Source of the DNA: Halocaridina rubra
Lineage: Eukaryota > Arthropoda > Malacostraca > Decapoda > Atyidae
NCBI GenBank assembly: GCA_037179515.1
Contig: JAXCGZ010019287.1
Location: 1-64,000 of the forward strand
Length of the DNA stretch: 64,000 nt
Direction: 5' to 3'
In this document: positions 53,289-64,000 of the stretch, piece by piece
Numbering within the stretch: the stretch's first letter is position 1
How the letters are laid out: each line of letters opens with the position of its first letter
Position numbers and translations under genes: made by a program
Notes under the pieces: generated by a model
What the model saw: only the letters and a program-made list of their open reading frames with translations
The model's database searches: none
Told to the model about the DNA's origin: nothing

Positions 53289-54556
53289 CAGTGGTGACCC
53301 CAACTCACGAACTTATTCTGTTCCAAAAAAGTGTACTTAGGTTGGAATGTTCGTGGGTTGGATTTGATTTTCCCATTGAAAAGCATGTAAATCCAATTAA
53401 TCCATTCCAAGTCACCACAAATATTCATTTTAAAATATTTAACTCATGAAAATCAATAAATATAATACAGGTTATTAGCAATATACTACTCTGTTAAAGG
53501 AAAATAACATAAATGATTAAGGAAAATAAAATTAGTATTAGAAATACAGTACTGTATTTACCTTTGTGGATGATTGTTGCTGGCATACATTGATGGTGGT
53601 GGAGGAGGAGGGGGATTTATTTTTTGGAAGGAGAGTCCCCTTCCATAAAAACGTTAGGGAACTCTTCTGATACAGGCTGTATTTCTGGTGTTTTCTCTCT
53701 CTTCTGAGTTGGAAGCTGCTTCCCTGCCTACTGGGACAAGGAAACGATCCAGAGAAATTAGTCTTTTTCTTCTTTGGTAACTTTTCTAAAAATTTCACAT
53801 TGTCATTTACCATATTTACTACTCTATTGCCCACAGTTTTATCTGGGTGATGATTCTCAAGCCTGCACATCATTCCACTTATTAATAATTTCTTTCAATT
53901 CTTCACTGGACACCTTTACCCCTTCCACCAGTGACTGCTCCTCTTGGAGAATCTTCACCTGTTCTCGTTGCAACTCAAATAATTCATCCGTGGTAAGTTC
54001 TTCTTTGTGGTCCTTCGCTAGCTCCTTACCCTTTCCTCCAGTGACTGCTCCTCTTGGAGAATCTTCACCTGTTCACGATGCAACTCAAATAATTCATCCG
54101 TGGTAAGTTCTTCTTTGTGGTCCTCCGCTAGCTCCTCAACATCCTCCTCATTGACCTCCAAGCCCAAACTTATGCCCGTGGCCACAATTTCATTCACAAT
54201 TTTGATAGCTAACTCCTGCTTTAAGCCCTTGAAATCTCTATCTGTAACACAACCTGGCCAAAGTTTCCTCCATGGGCTGGAGGATAGGTGTGGTGATGGG
54301 AGGCAGAAATTTTACTTTAATGAAGTCATAATATATAGCGAGATCATCTTTCACACCTGGAGGATGGGCAGGAGCATTATCCATTATGAGGAGACTCTTA
54401 AGAGGCAAATTCTTTTCCTCAAGATATTTCTTCACTGCTGGCACAAACACTTCAATCAACCACTCTAGGAATAAAATCCGCGTGACCCAAACCATTGGAT
54501 TTGACCTCCACATTACTGGGAGGCTAGCCTTCAATACGTTATTACGTTTAAAAACA
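53289..54556 (-). pseudogene. Tigger-type transposase, 3' part, cut by satellite array
   Basis: This belongs to the same subfamily as 32550-34299 and the same strand. The 3' terminal repeat CAGTGGTGACCCCAACTCAC is at 53289. Reading right to left, the frame gives RNNVLKASLPVMWRSNPMVW, LLIMDNAPAHPPGVKDDLAI (second catalytic motif near 54397-54338) and FLPPITTPILQPMEE. It then jumps to TLARLCYR, a deletion of about 190 bp relative to the 33-kb copy, and continues in the charged C-terminal region with a 110-bp tandem duplication (53931-54150). Upstream of RNNVL the coding sequence continues only for about 80 bp, and it is exactly this piece that is repeated in every unit of the array. The first catalytic aspartate region and both DNA-binding domains are absent. 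Confidence 0.85.
53931..54150 (-). repeat. 110-bp tandem duplication in Tigger C-terminal region
   Basis: GTGACTGCTCCTCTTGGAGA starts at 53931 and 54041, and the following 90 bases match. Confidence 0.85.
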
Positions 54557-54632
54557 CGCTGATTTTCAGAGTGGTAAATGTTAAGAGCAGTGTGGGCTTG
54601 ACGAAAAGTCTCTTAGTAAATGTTGGTCTGCT
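54557..54632 (-). repeat. Tigger segment repeated in every satellite unit (putative target duplication)
   Basis: This segment is continuous with the Tigger coding region to its left. On the minus strand it corresponds to the region upstream of RVFKRNNVL, a KPxLLxYHSEN-like block with a one-base frameshift. The same roughly 76 bp reappears after the A run of every unit, so it brackets each LINE fragment on both sides as a target-site duplication would. Confidence 0.8.
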
Positions 54633-55400
54633 TTGAGCCCATATCTATTTGATCTGGTCTTGGATGTAGTAACCCAGGGTATTAGAGATCAGTCCCCATG
54701 GTGTATGCTCTTTGCAGATGACATTGTACTGTGTAGCAACAGACGAAAGGTAGTGGAGGAGAAGCTTGAGGAGTGGAGAAGAGTGATGGAGGATAGAGGA
54801 CTGAAAATCAGCAGGAAGAAAACAGAGCACTTGAGGTTGAGAGATGATGAGGATGGGGAGGTCAATTTGCAGGTGAAGATGTTGAAAAGATTTGAAAAGT
54901 TCAAGCATATGGGATCAACAGTAGCAGAGGATGGTGACCTAGAGTCAGAAAAAAGCCACAGAATACAACGGGATGGAAGAACTGGAAGAAAGTGTCTGGG
55001 GTGCTGTGTGACAGGAGAATAGGGATTCAGTTGAGGGGTAAAGTGCATAAGACAGTTGTGAGACCTGCGGTGATGTATGGAGCAGAGACATGGGCAATAA
55101 AGAAGACAAGAGAAAAAACTGGATGTGTGGGGTGACAAGAAGCGATAAGATCAGAAACGAGGTAATTAGAGGTACCTCAAAAGTTAGAGAAATATCAGAT
55201 AAGATACAAGAAAGTAGACTAAGATGGTATGGTCATGTCGTTAGGAGGGATGAACAGTATGTTGGGAGGAGGGTGATGGAATTGGATATACAGGGTAGGA
55301 GAAGGAGAGGGAGACCAAAGCGTAGGTGGTTGGATTACGTCCATGACGACCTGAGGTCTAAAGGTTTGTTGGGTGATGAGGTATGGGACAGAAAAAAAAA
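54633..55400 (+). pseudogene. RTE-like reverse transcriptase C-terminal fragment, unit 1
   Basis: The fragment begins inside the RT at [20 protein letters not shown], followed by [20 protein letters not shown] (catalytic FADD), [20 protein letters not shown], an FKHMGSTVAEDGDLESE block and VRPAVMYGAETWAIKK. After a frameshift come TRSDKIRNEVIRGTSKVREI, RLRWYGHVVRRDEQYVGRRV and RRRRGRPKRRWLDYVHDDLR, ending at GDEVWDRKK in the A run. Both ends are truncated within coding sequence. This edge unit is the most diverged, with an 18-bp deficit near 55108 and private substitutions, as expected at the border of a homogenised array. Confidence 0.9.
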
Positions 55401-55476
55401 CGCTGATTTTCAGAGAGGTAACTGTTAAGAGCAGTGTGGGCTTGACGAAAAGTCTCTTAGTAAATGTTGGTCTGCT

Positions 55477-56341
55477 TTGAGTCCATATCTATATGATCTG
55501 GTCTTGGATGTAGTAACCCAGGGTATTAGAGATCAGTGCCCATGGTGTATGCTCTTTGCAGATGACATTGTACTGTGTAGCAATAGACGAAAGGTAGTGG
55601 AGGAGAAGCTTGAGGAGTGGAGAAGAGTGATGGAGGATAGAGGACTGAAAATCAGCAGGAAGAAGACAGAGTACTTGAGGTTGAGAGATGATGAGGATGG
55701 GGAGGTCAATTTGCAGGTGAAGATGTTGAAAAGAGTTGAAAAGTTCAAGTATATGGGATCAACAGTAGCTGAGGCGGGTGACCTATAGTCAGAAATAAGC
55801 CACAGATTACAAGCGGGATGGAAGAACTGGAAGAAAGTGTCTGGGGTGCTGTGCGACAGGAGAATAGGGATTCAGTTGAGGGGTAAAGTGCATAAGACGG
55901 TTGTGAGACCTGCGGTGATGTATGGAGCAGAGACATGGGCAATAAAGAAGACACAAGAGAAAAAAGTGGATGTGGCTGAGATGGATGTGTGGGGTGACAA
56001 GAAGCGATAAGATCAGAAACGAGGTAATTAGAGGTACCTCAAAAGTTAGAGAAATATCAGATAAGATACAAGAAAGTAGACTAAGATGGTATGGTCATGT
56101 CGTTAGGAGGGATGAACAGTATGTTGGGAGGAGGGTAATGGAAATGGATATACAGGGTAGGAGAAGGAGAGGGAGACCAAAGCGTAGGTGGTTGGATTAC
56201 GTCCATGACGCCCTGAGGTCTAAAGGTTTGTTGGGTGATGAGGTATGGGACAGAAAAAAAACGCTGATTTTCAGAGAGGTAAATGTTAAGAGCAGTGTGG
56301 GCTTGACGAAAAGTCTCTTAGTAAATGTTGGTCTGCTTTGA
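55477..56341 (+). pseudogene. Typical satellite unit: two overlapping RT-derived frames
   Basis: Representative of units 2-11. The first frame (55477-55788 here) encodes SPYLYDL through GSTVAEAGDL and ends at a TAG present in units 2, 3, 7, 8, 9 and 11; units 4, 5, 6 and 10 read GAG there. The same frame resumes as ISHRLQAGWKNWKKVSGVLC to MDVWGDKKR. A second frame (55970-56341), shifted relative to the first, starts MWLRWMCGVTRSDKIRNEVI and runs for 84-123 codons in units 2-10. The shared frameshift shows that the fragment was already a pseudogene before it was amplified. Neither frame is likely to be a real protein gene. Confidence 0.85.
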
Positions 56342-59300
56342 GTCCATATCTATATGATCTGGTCTTGGATGTAGTAACCCAGGGTATTAGAGATCAGTGC
56401 CCATGGTGTATGCTCTTTGCAGATGACATTGTACTGTGTAACAATAGACGAAAGGTAGTGGAGGAGAAGCTTGAGGAGTGGAGAAGAGTGATGGAGGATA
56501 GAGGACTGAAAATCAGCAGGAAGAAGACAAGAGTACTTGAGGTTGAGAGATGATGAGGATGGGGAGGTCAATTTGCAGGGGAAGATGTTGAAAAGAGTTG
56601 AAAAGTTCAAGTATATGGGATCAACAGTAGCAGAGGCTGGTGACCTATAGTCAGAAATAAGCCACAGATTACAAGCGGGATGGAAGAACTGGAAGAAAGT
56701 GTCTGGGGTGCTGTGCGACAGGAGAATAGGGATTCAGTTGAGGGGTAAAGTGCATAAGACAGTTGTGAGACCTGCGGTGATGTATGGAGCAGAGACATGG
56801 GCAATAAAGAAGACACAAGAGAAAAAAGTGGATGTGGCTGAGATGGATGTGTGGGGTGACAAGAAGCGATAAGATCAGAAACGAGGTAATTAGAGGTACC
56901 TCAAAAGTTAGAGAAATATCAGATAAGATACAAGAAAGTAGACTAAGATGGTATGGTCATGTCGTTAGGAGGGATGAACAGTATGTTGGGAGGAGTGTGA
57001 TGGAAATGGATATACAGGGTAGGAGAAGGAGAGGGAGACCAAAGCGTAGGTGGTTGGATTACGTCCATGACGACCTGAGGTCTAAAGGTTTGTTGGGTGA
57101 TGAGGTATGGGACAGAAAAAAAATGCTGATTTTCAGAGAGGTAAATGTTAAGAGCAGTGTGGGCTTGACGAAAAGTCTCTTAGTAAATGTTGGTCTGCTT
57201 TGAGTCCATATCTATATGATCTGGTCTTGGATGTAGTAACCCAGGGTATTAGAGATCAGTCCCCATGGTGTATGCTCTTTGCAGATGACATTGTACTGTG
57301 TAGCAACAGACGAAAGGTAATGGAGGAGAAGCTTGAGGAGTGGAGAAGAGTGATGGAGGATAGAGGACTGAAAATCAGCAGGAAGAAGACAGAGTACTTG
57401 AGGTTGAGAGATGATGAGGATGGGGAGGTCAATTTGCAGGTGAAGATGTTGAAAAGTTCAAGTATATGGGATCAACAGTAGCAGAGGATGGTGACCTAGA
57501 GTCAGAAATAAGCCACAGATTACAAGCGGGATGGAAGAACTGGAAGAAAGTGTCTGGGGTGCTGTGCGACAGGAGAATAGGGATTCAGTTGAGGGGTAAA
57601 GTGCATAAGACAGTTGTGAGACCTGCGGTGATGTATGGAGCAGAGACATGGGCAATAAAGAAGACACAAGAGAAAAAAGTGGATGTGGCTGAGATGGATG
57701 TGTGGGGTGACAAGAAGCGATAAGATCAGAAACGAGGTAATTAGAGGTACCTCAAAAGTTAGAGAAATATCAGATAAGATACAAGAAAGTAGACTAAGAT
57801 GGTATGGTCATGTCGTTAGGAGGGATGAACAGTATGTTGGGAGGAGGGTGATGGAAATGGATATACAGGGTAGGAGAAGGAGAGGGAGACCAAAGCGTAG
57901 GTGGTTGGAATACGTCCATGACGACCTGAGGTCTAAAGGTTTGTTGGGTGATGAGGTATGGGACAGAAAAAAAATGCTGATTTTCAGAGAGGTAAATGTT
58001 AAGAGCAGTGTGGGCTTGACAAAAAGTCTCTTAGTAAATGTTGGTCTGCTTTGAGTCCATATCTATATGATCTGGTCTTGGATGTAGTAACCCAGGGTAT
58101 TAGAGATCAGTGCCCATGGTGTATGCTCTTTGCAGATGACATTATACTGTGTAGCAATAGACGAAAGGTAGTGTAGGAGAAGCTTGAGGAGTGGAGAAGA
58201 GTGATGGAGAATAGAGGACTGAAAATCAGCAGGAAGAAGACAGAGTACTTGAGGTTGAGAGATGATGAGGATGGGGAGGTCAATTTGCAGGTGAAGATGT
58301 TGAAAAGAGTTGAAAAGTTCAAGTATATGGGATCAACAGTAGCAGAGGCGGGTGACCTAGAGTCAGAAATAAGCCACAGATTACAAGCGGGATGGAAGAA
58401 CTGGAAGAAAGTGTCTGGGGTGCTGTGCGACAGGAGAATAGGGATTCAGTTGAGGGGTAAAGTGCATAAGACAGTTGTGAGACCTGCGGTGATGTATGGA
58501 GCAGAGACATGGGCAATAAAGAAGACACAAGAGAAAAAAGTGGATGTGGCTGAGATGGATGTGTATGGTGACAAGAAGCGATAAGATCAGAAACGAGGTA
58601 ATTAGAGGTACCTCAAAAGTTAGAGAAATATCAGATAAGATACAAGAAAGTAGACTAAGATGGTATGGTCATGTCGTTAGGAGGGATGAACAGTATGTTG
58701 GGAGGAGGGTGATGGAAATGGATATACAGGGTAGGAGAAGGAGAGGGAGACCAAAGCGTAGGTGGTTGGAATACGTCCATGACGCCCTGAGGTCTAAAGG
58801 TTTGTTGGGTGATGAGGTATGGGACAGAAAAAAAAACGCTGATTTTCAGAGAGGTAACTGTTAAGAGCAGTGTGGGCTTGACGAAAAGTCTCTTAGTAAA
58901 TGTTGGTCTGCTTTGAGTCCATATCTATATGATCTGGTCTTGGATGTAGTAACCCAGGGTATTAGAGATCAGTCCCCATGGTGTATGCTCTTTGCAGATG
59001 ACATTATACTGTGTAGAAGTAGACGAAAGGTAGTGTAGGAGAAGCTTGAGGAGTGGAGAAGAGTGATGGAGGATAGACGACTGAAAATCAGCAGGAAGAA
59101 GACAGAGTACTTGAGGTTGAGAGATGATGAGGATGGGGAGGTCAATTTGCAGGGGAAGATGTTGAAAAGAGTTGAAAAGTTCAAGTATATGGGATCAACA
59201 GTAGCAGAGGCGGGTGACCTAGAGTCAGAAATAAGCCACAGATTACAAGCGGGATGGAAGAACTGGAAGAAAGTGTCTGGGGTGCTGTGCGACAGGAGAA

Positions 59301-62300
59301 TAGGGATTCAGTTGAGGGGTAAAGTGCATAAGACAGTTGTGAGACCTGCGGTGATGTATTGAGCAGAGACATGGGCAATAAAGAAGACACAAGAGAAAAA
59401 AGTGGATGTGGCTGAGATGGATGTGTGGGGTGACAAGAAGCGATAAGATCAGAAACGAGGTAATTAGAGGTACCTCAAAAGTTAGAGAAATATCAGATAA
59501 GATACAAGAAAGTAGACTAAGATGGTATGGTCATGTCGTTAGGAGGGATGAACAGTATGTTGGGAGGAGGGTGATGGAAATGGATATACAGGGTAGGAGA
59601 AGGAGAGGGAGAGCAAAGCGTAGGTGGTTGGAATACGTCCATGACGCCCTGAGGTCTAAAGGTTTGTTCGGTGATGAGGTATGGGACAGAAAAAAAAACG
59701 CTGATTTTCAGAGAGGTAACTGTTAAGAGCAGTGTGGGCTTGACGAAAAGTCTCTTAGTAAATGTTAGTCTGCTTTGAGTCCATATCTATATGATCTGGT
59801 CTTGGATGTAGTAACCCAGGGTATTAGAGATCAGTGCCCATGGTGTATGCTCTTTGCAGATGACATTGTACTGTGTAGCAATAGACGAAAGGTAGTGGAG
59901 GAGAAGCTTGAGGAGTGGAGAAGAGTGATGGAGGATAGAGGACTGAAAATCAGCAGGAAGAAGACAGAGTACTTGAGGTTGAGAGATGATGAGGATGGGG
60001 AGGTCAATTTGCAGGGGAAGATGTTGAAAAGAGTTGAAAAGTTCAAGTATATGGGATCAACAGTAGCAGAGGCAGGTGACCTATAGTCAGAAATAAGCCA
60101 CAGATTACAAGCGGGATGGAAGAACTGGGAGAAAGTGTGTTGGGTGCTGTGCGACAGGAGAATAGGGATTCAGTTGAGGGTAAAGTGCATAAGACAGTTG
60201 TGAGACCTGCGGTGATGTATGGAGCAGAGACATGGGCAATAAAGAAGACACAAGAGAAAAAAGTGGATTTGGCTGAGATGAATGTGTGGGGTGACAAGAA
60301 GCGATAAGATCAGAAACGAGGTAATTAGAGGTACCTCAAAAGTTAGAGAAATATCAGATAAGATACAAGAAAGTAGACTAAGATGGTATGGTCATGTCGT
60401 TAGGAGGGATGAACAGTATGTTGGGAGGAGTGTGATGGAAATGGATATACAGGGTAGGAGAAGGAGAGGGAGACCAAAGCGTAGGTGGTTGGATTACGTC
60501 CATGACGACCTGAGGTCTAAAGGTTTGTTGGGTGATGAGGTATGGGACAGAAAAAAAATGCTGATTTTCAGAGAGGTAAATGTTAAGAGCAGTGTGGGCT
60601 TGACGAAAAGTCTCTTAGTAAATGTTGGTCTGCTTTGAGTCCATATCTATATGATCTGGTCTTGGATGTAGTAACCCAGGGTATTAGAGATCAGTGCCCA
60701 TGGTGTATGCTCTTTGCAGATGACATTGTACTGTGTAGCAACAGACGAAAGGTAATGGAGGAGAAGCTTGAGGAGTAGAGAAGAGTGATGGAGGATAGAG
60801 GACTGAAAATCAGCAGGAAGAAGACAGAGTACTTGAGGTTGAGAGATGATGAGGATGGGGAGGTCAATTTGCAGGGGAAGATGTTGAAAATAGTTGAAAA
60901 GTTCAAGTATATGGGATCAACAGTAGCAGAGGCTGGTGACCTATAGTCAGAAATAAGCCACAGATTACAAGTGGGATGGAAGAACTGGAAGAAAGTGTCT
61001 TGGGTGCTGTGCGACAGGAGAATAGGGATTCAGTTGAGGGGTAAAGTGCATAAGACAGTTGTGAGACCTGCGGTGATGTATGGAGCAGAGACATGGGCAA
61101 TAAAGAAGACACAAGAGAAAAAAGTGGATGTGGCTGAGATGGATGTGTGGGGTGACAAGAAGCGATAAGATCAGAAACGAGGTAATTAAAGGTACCTCAA
61201 AAGTTAGGGAAATATCAGATAAGATACAAGAAAGTAGACTAAGATGGTATGGTCATGTCGTTAGGAGGGATGAACAGTATGTTGGGAGGAGGGTGATGGA
61301 AATGGATATACAGGGTAGGAGAAGGAGAGGGAGACCAAAGCGTAGGTGGTTGGATTACGTCCATGACTACCTGAGGTCTTAAGGTTTGTTGGGTGATGAG
61401 GTATGGGACAGAAAAAAAATGCTGATTTTCAGAGAGGTAAATGTTAAGAGCAGTGTGGGCTTGACGAAAAGTCTCTTAGTAAATGTTGGTCTGCTTTGAG
61501 TCCATATCTATATGATCTGGTCTTGGATGTAGTAACCCAGGGTATTAGAGATCAGTCCCCATGGTGTATGCTCTTTGCAGATGACATTATACTGTGTAGC
61601 AATAGACGAAAGGTAGTGGAGGAGAAGCTTGAGGAGTGGAGAAGAGTGATGGAGGATAGAGGACTGAAAATCAGCAGGAAGAAGACAGAGTACTTGAGGT
61701 TGAGAGATGATGAGGATGGGGAGGTCAATTTGTAGGGGAAGATGTTGAAAAGAGTTGAAAAGTTCAAGTATATGGGATCAACAGTAGCAGAGGATGGTGA
61801 CCTATAGTCAGAAATAAGCCACAGATTACAAGTGGGATGGAAGAACTGGAAGAAAGTGTCTTGGGTACTGTGCGACAGGAGAATAGGGATTTAGTTGAGG
61901 GGTAAAGTGCATAAGACAGTTGTGAGACCTGCGGTGATGTATGGAGCAGAGACATGGGCAATAAAGAAGACACAAGAGAAAAAAGTGGATGTGGCTGAGA
62001 TGGATGTGTGGGGTGACAAGAAGCGATAAGATCAGAAACGAGGTAATTAGAGGTACCTCAAAAGTTAGAGAAATATCAGATAAGATACAAGAAAGTAGAC
62101 TAAGATGGTATGGTCATGTCGTTAGGAGGGATGAACTGTATGTTGGGAGGAGGGTGATGGAAATGGATATACAGGGTAGGAGAAGGAGAGGGAGACCAAA
62201 GCGTAGGTGGTTGGATTACGTCCATGACGACCTGAGGTCTAAAGGTTTGTTGGGTGATGAGGTATGGGACAGAAAAAAAACGCTGATTTTCTGAGAGGTA

Positions 62301-64000
62301 AATGTTAAGAGCAGTGTGGGCTTGACGAAAAGTCTCTTAGTAAATATTGGTCTGCTTTGAGTCCTTATCTATATGATCTGGTCTTGGATGTAGTAACCCA
62401 GGGTATTAGAGATCAGTCCCCATGGTGTATGCTCTTTGCAGATGACATTGTACTGTGTAGCAACAGACGAAAGGTAGTGGAGGAGAAGCTTGAGGAGTGG
62501 AGAGGAGTGATGGAGGATAGAGGACTGAAAATCAGCAGGAAGAAGACAGAGTACTTGAGGTTGAGAGATGATGAGGATGGGGAGGTCAATTTGCAGGGGA
62601 AGATGTTGAAAAGTTCAAGTATATGGGATCAACAGTAGCAGAGGATGGTGACCTAGAGTCAGAAATAAGCCACAGATTACAAGCGGGATGGAAGAACTGG
62701 AAGAAAGTGTCTGGGGTGCTGTGCGACAGGAGAATAGGGATTCAGTTGAGGGGTAAAGTGCATAAGACAGTTGTGAGACCTGCGGTGATGTATGGAGCAG
62801 AGACATGGGCAATAAAGAAGACACAAGAGAAAAAAGTGGATGTGGCTGAGATGGATGTGTGGGGTTACAAGAAGCGATAAGATCAGAAACGAGGTAATTA
62901 GAGGTACCTCAAAAGTTAGAGAAATATCAGATAAGATACAAGAAAGTAGACTAAGATGGTATGGTCATGTCGTTAGGAGGGATGAACAGTATGTTGGGAG
63001 GAGGGTGATGGAAATGGATATACAGGGTAGGAGAAGGAGAGGGAGACCAAAGCGTAGGTGGTTGGAATACGTCCATGACGACCTGAGGTCTAAAGGTTTG
63101 TTGGGTGATGAGGTATGGGACAGAAAAAAAATGCTGATTTTCAGAGAGGTAAATGTTAAGAGCAGTGTGGGCTTGACGAAAAGTCTCTTAGTAAATGTTG
63201 GTCTGCTTTGAGTCCATATCTATATGATCTGGTCTTGGATGTAGTAACCCAGGGTATTAGAGATCAGTCCCCATGGTGTATGCTCTTTGCAGATGACATT
63301 GTACTGTGTAGCAACAGACGAAAGGTAGTGGAGGAGAAGCTTGATGAGTGGAGAAGAGTGATGGAGGATAGAGGACTGAAAATCAGCAGGAAGAAGACAG
63401 AGTACTTGAGGTTGAGAGATGATGAGGATGGGGAGGTCAATTTGCAGGGGAAGATGTTGAAAAGTTCAAGTATATGGGATCAACAGTAGCAGAGGCTGGT
63501 GACCTATAGTCAGAAATAAGCCACAGATTACAAGCGAGATGGAAGAACTGGAAGAAAGTGTCTTGGGTGTTGTGCGACAGGAGAATAGGGATTCAGTTGA
63601 GGGGTAAAGTGCATAAGACAGTTGTGAGACCTGCGGTGATGTATGGAGCAGAGACATGGGCAATAAAGAAGACACAAGAGAAAAAACTGGATGTGGCTGA
63701 GATGGATGTGTGAGGTGACAAGAAGCGATAAGATCAGAAACGAGGTAATTAAAGGTACCTCAAAAGTTAGGGAAATATCAGATAAGATACAAGAAAGTAG
63801 ACTAAGATGGTATGGTCATGTCGTTAGGAGGGATGAACAGTATGTTGGGAGGAGGGTGATGGAAATGGATATACAGGGTAGGAGAAGGAGAGGGAGACCA
63901 AAGCGTAGGTGGTTGGATTACGTCCATGACAACCTGAGGTCTAAAGGTTTGTTGGGTGATGAGGTATGGGACAGAAAAAAAACGCTGATTTTCAGAGAGG

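Larger units (their letters stand above)
54557..64000 (+). repeat. LINE-Tigger chimeric satellite array, eleven units of about 860 bp
   Basis: Units start at the motif CGCTGATTTTCAGAG or TGCTGATTTTCAGAG at 54557, 55401, 56262, 57124, 57975, 58837, 59699, 60559, 61420, 62281 and 63132, and a twelfth starts at 63983. Lengths are 844, 861, 862, 851, 862, 862, 860, 861, 861, 851 and 851 bp. Each unit holds about 76 bp of Tigger transposase gene (antisense), then about 770 bp of the C-terminal part of an RTE-like reverse transcriptase ending in an A run. All units are head to tail and differ by only scattered bases. Shorter units carry a 10-bp deletion (units 4, 10 and 11) or an 18-bp deficit (unit 1). 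The array continues beyond 64000. Confidence 0.97.

Noticed and set aside
54645..63675. Minus-strand frames of 69-149 codons across the satellite units
   Set aside because: They lie antisense to the reverse transcriptase fragment. The coding motifs (FADD and RRGRPKRRW blocks) are on the plus strand, and the minus frames show only codon-shadow composition.
54557..64000. CRISPR-like or gene-cluster interpretation of the repeat array
   Set aside because: Units are about 860 bp with no unique spacers, and the repeated content is transposable-element sequence with a shared frameshift, so this is neither a CRISPR array nor a family of functional genes.

Overview
This window is animal nuclear DNA. 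Protein-coding sequence is sparse, introns are very large, GT/AG splice signals are clear, and most of the sequence is transposable elements, long CT/GA and TA microsatellites and satellite DNA. The mix (Tigger/pogo transposons with CENP-B-type domains, several RTE-, CR1- and jockey-like LINEs, a tRNA-derived SINE, CT tracts over 100 bp) fits an arthropod, most likely a decapod crustacean. That assignment is inference from repeat content, not from a species marker.

Host gene. I can support five small plus-strand exons at 5960-6088, 34843-34893, 36582-36734, 37910-38023 and 50233-50295. They have clean splice sites, all junctions are phase 0, and they concatenate to about 168 residues with a predicted coiled coil. 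I do not recognise the family. The rest of the window lies in its introns or downstream of it.

Layout. 996-5774, 8647-14878 and 38130-44177 are three minus-strand LTR retrotransposons of one superfamily, each with two LTRs, a primer-binding site, a polypurine tract and a 4-bp target duplication, but no gag or pol that I can see. The second lies precisely inside an RTE-like LINE (6498-8646 continuing at 14879-15345). 15.5-25.6 kb is a Tigger/pogo zone: a tandem array built from a transposon end (15522-19490), a broken transposase (21455-23317), fragments of a second Tigger, a 224-bp foldback hairpin and a CR1 fragment. 25.66-32.02 kb is bounded by inverted Tigger-type ends and holds two 5'-truncated LINEs, each sitting between long CT tracts. 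32.5-34.5 kb is a minus-strand Tigger of another subfamily. 44.2-49.3 kb holds two CR1-like LINEs head to tail on the minus strand. 51.4-52.8 kb is a jockey/BS-like LINE.

53.3-64.0 kb is the most unusual part. A truncated minus-strand Tigger runs without a break into a tandem array of eleven complete units of about 860 bp plus the start of a twelfth, continuing past the window edge. Each unit fuses a C-terminal fragment of an RTE-like reverse transcriptase to about 76 bp of the Tigger transposase gene. The structure suggests that one LINE insertion with a long target duplication was amplified into a satellite.

Apart from the host exons I see no coding sequence likely to be functional. Most mobile-element genes carry stops or frameshifts; the exception is the open 3' half of the LINE at 26369-28342. 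All calls are by eye, and family names are assigned from motifs.
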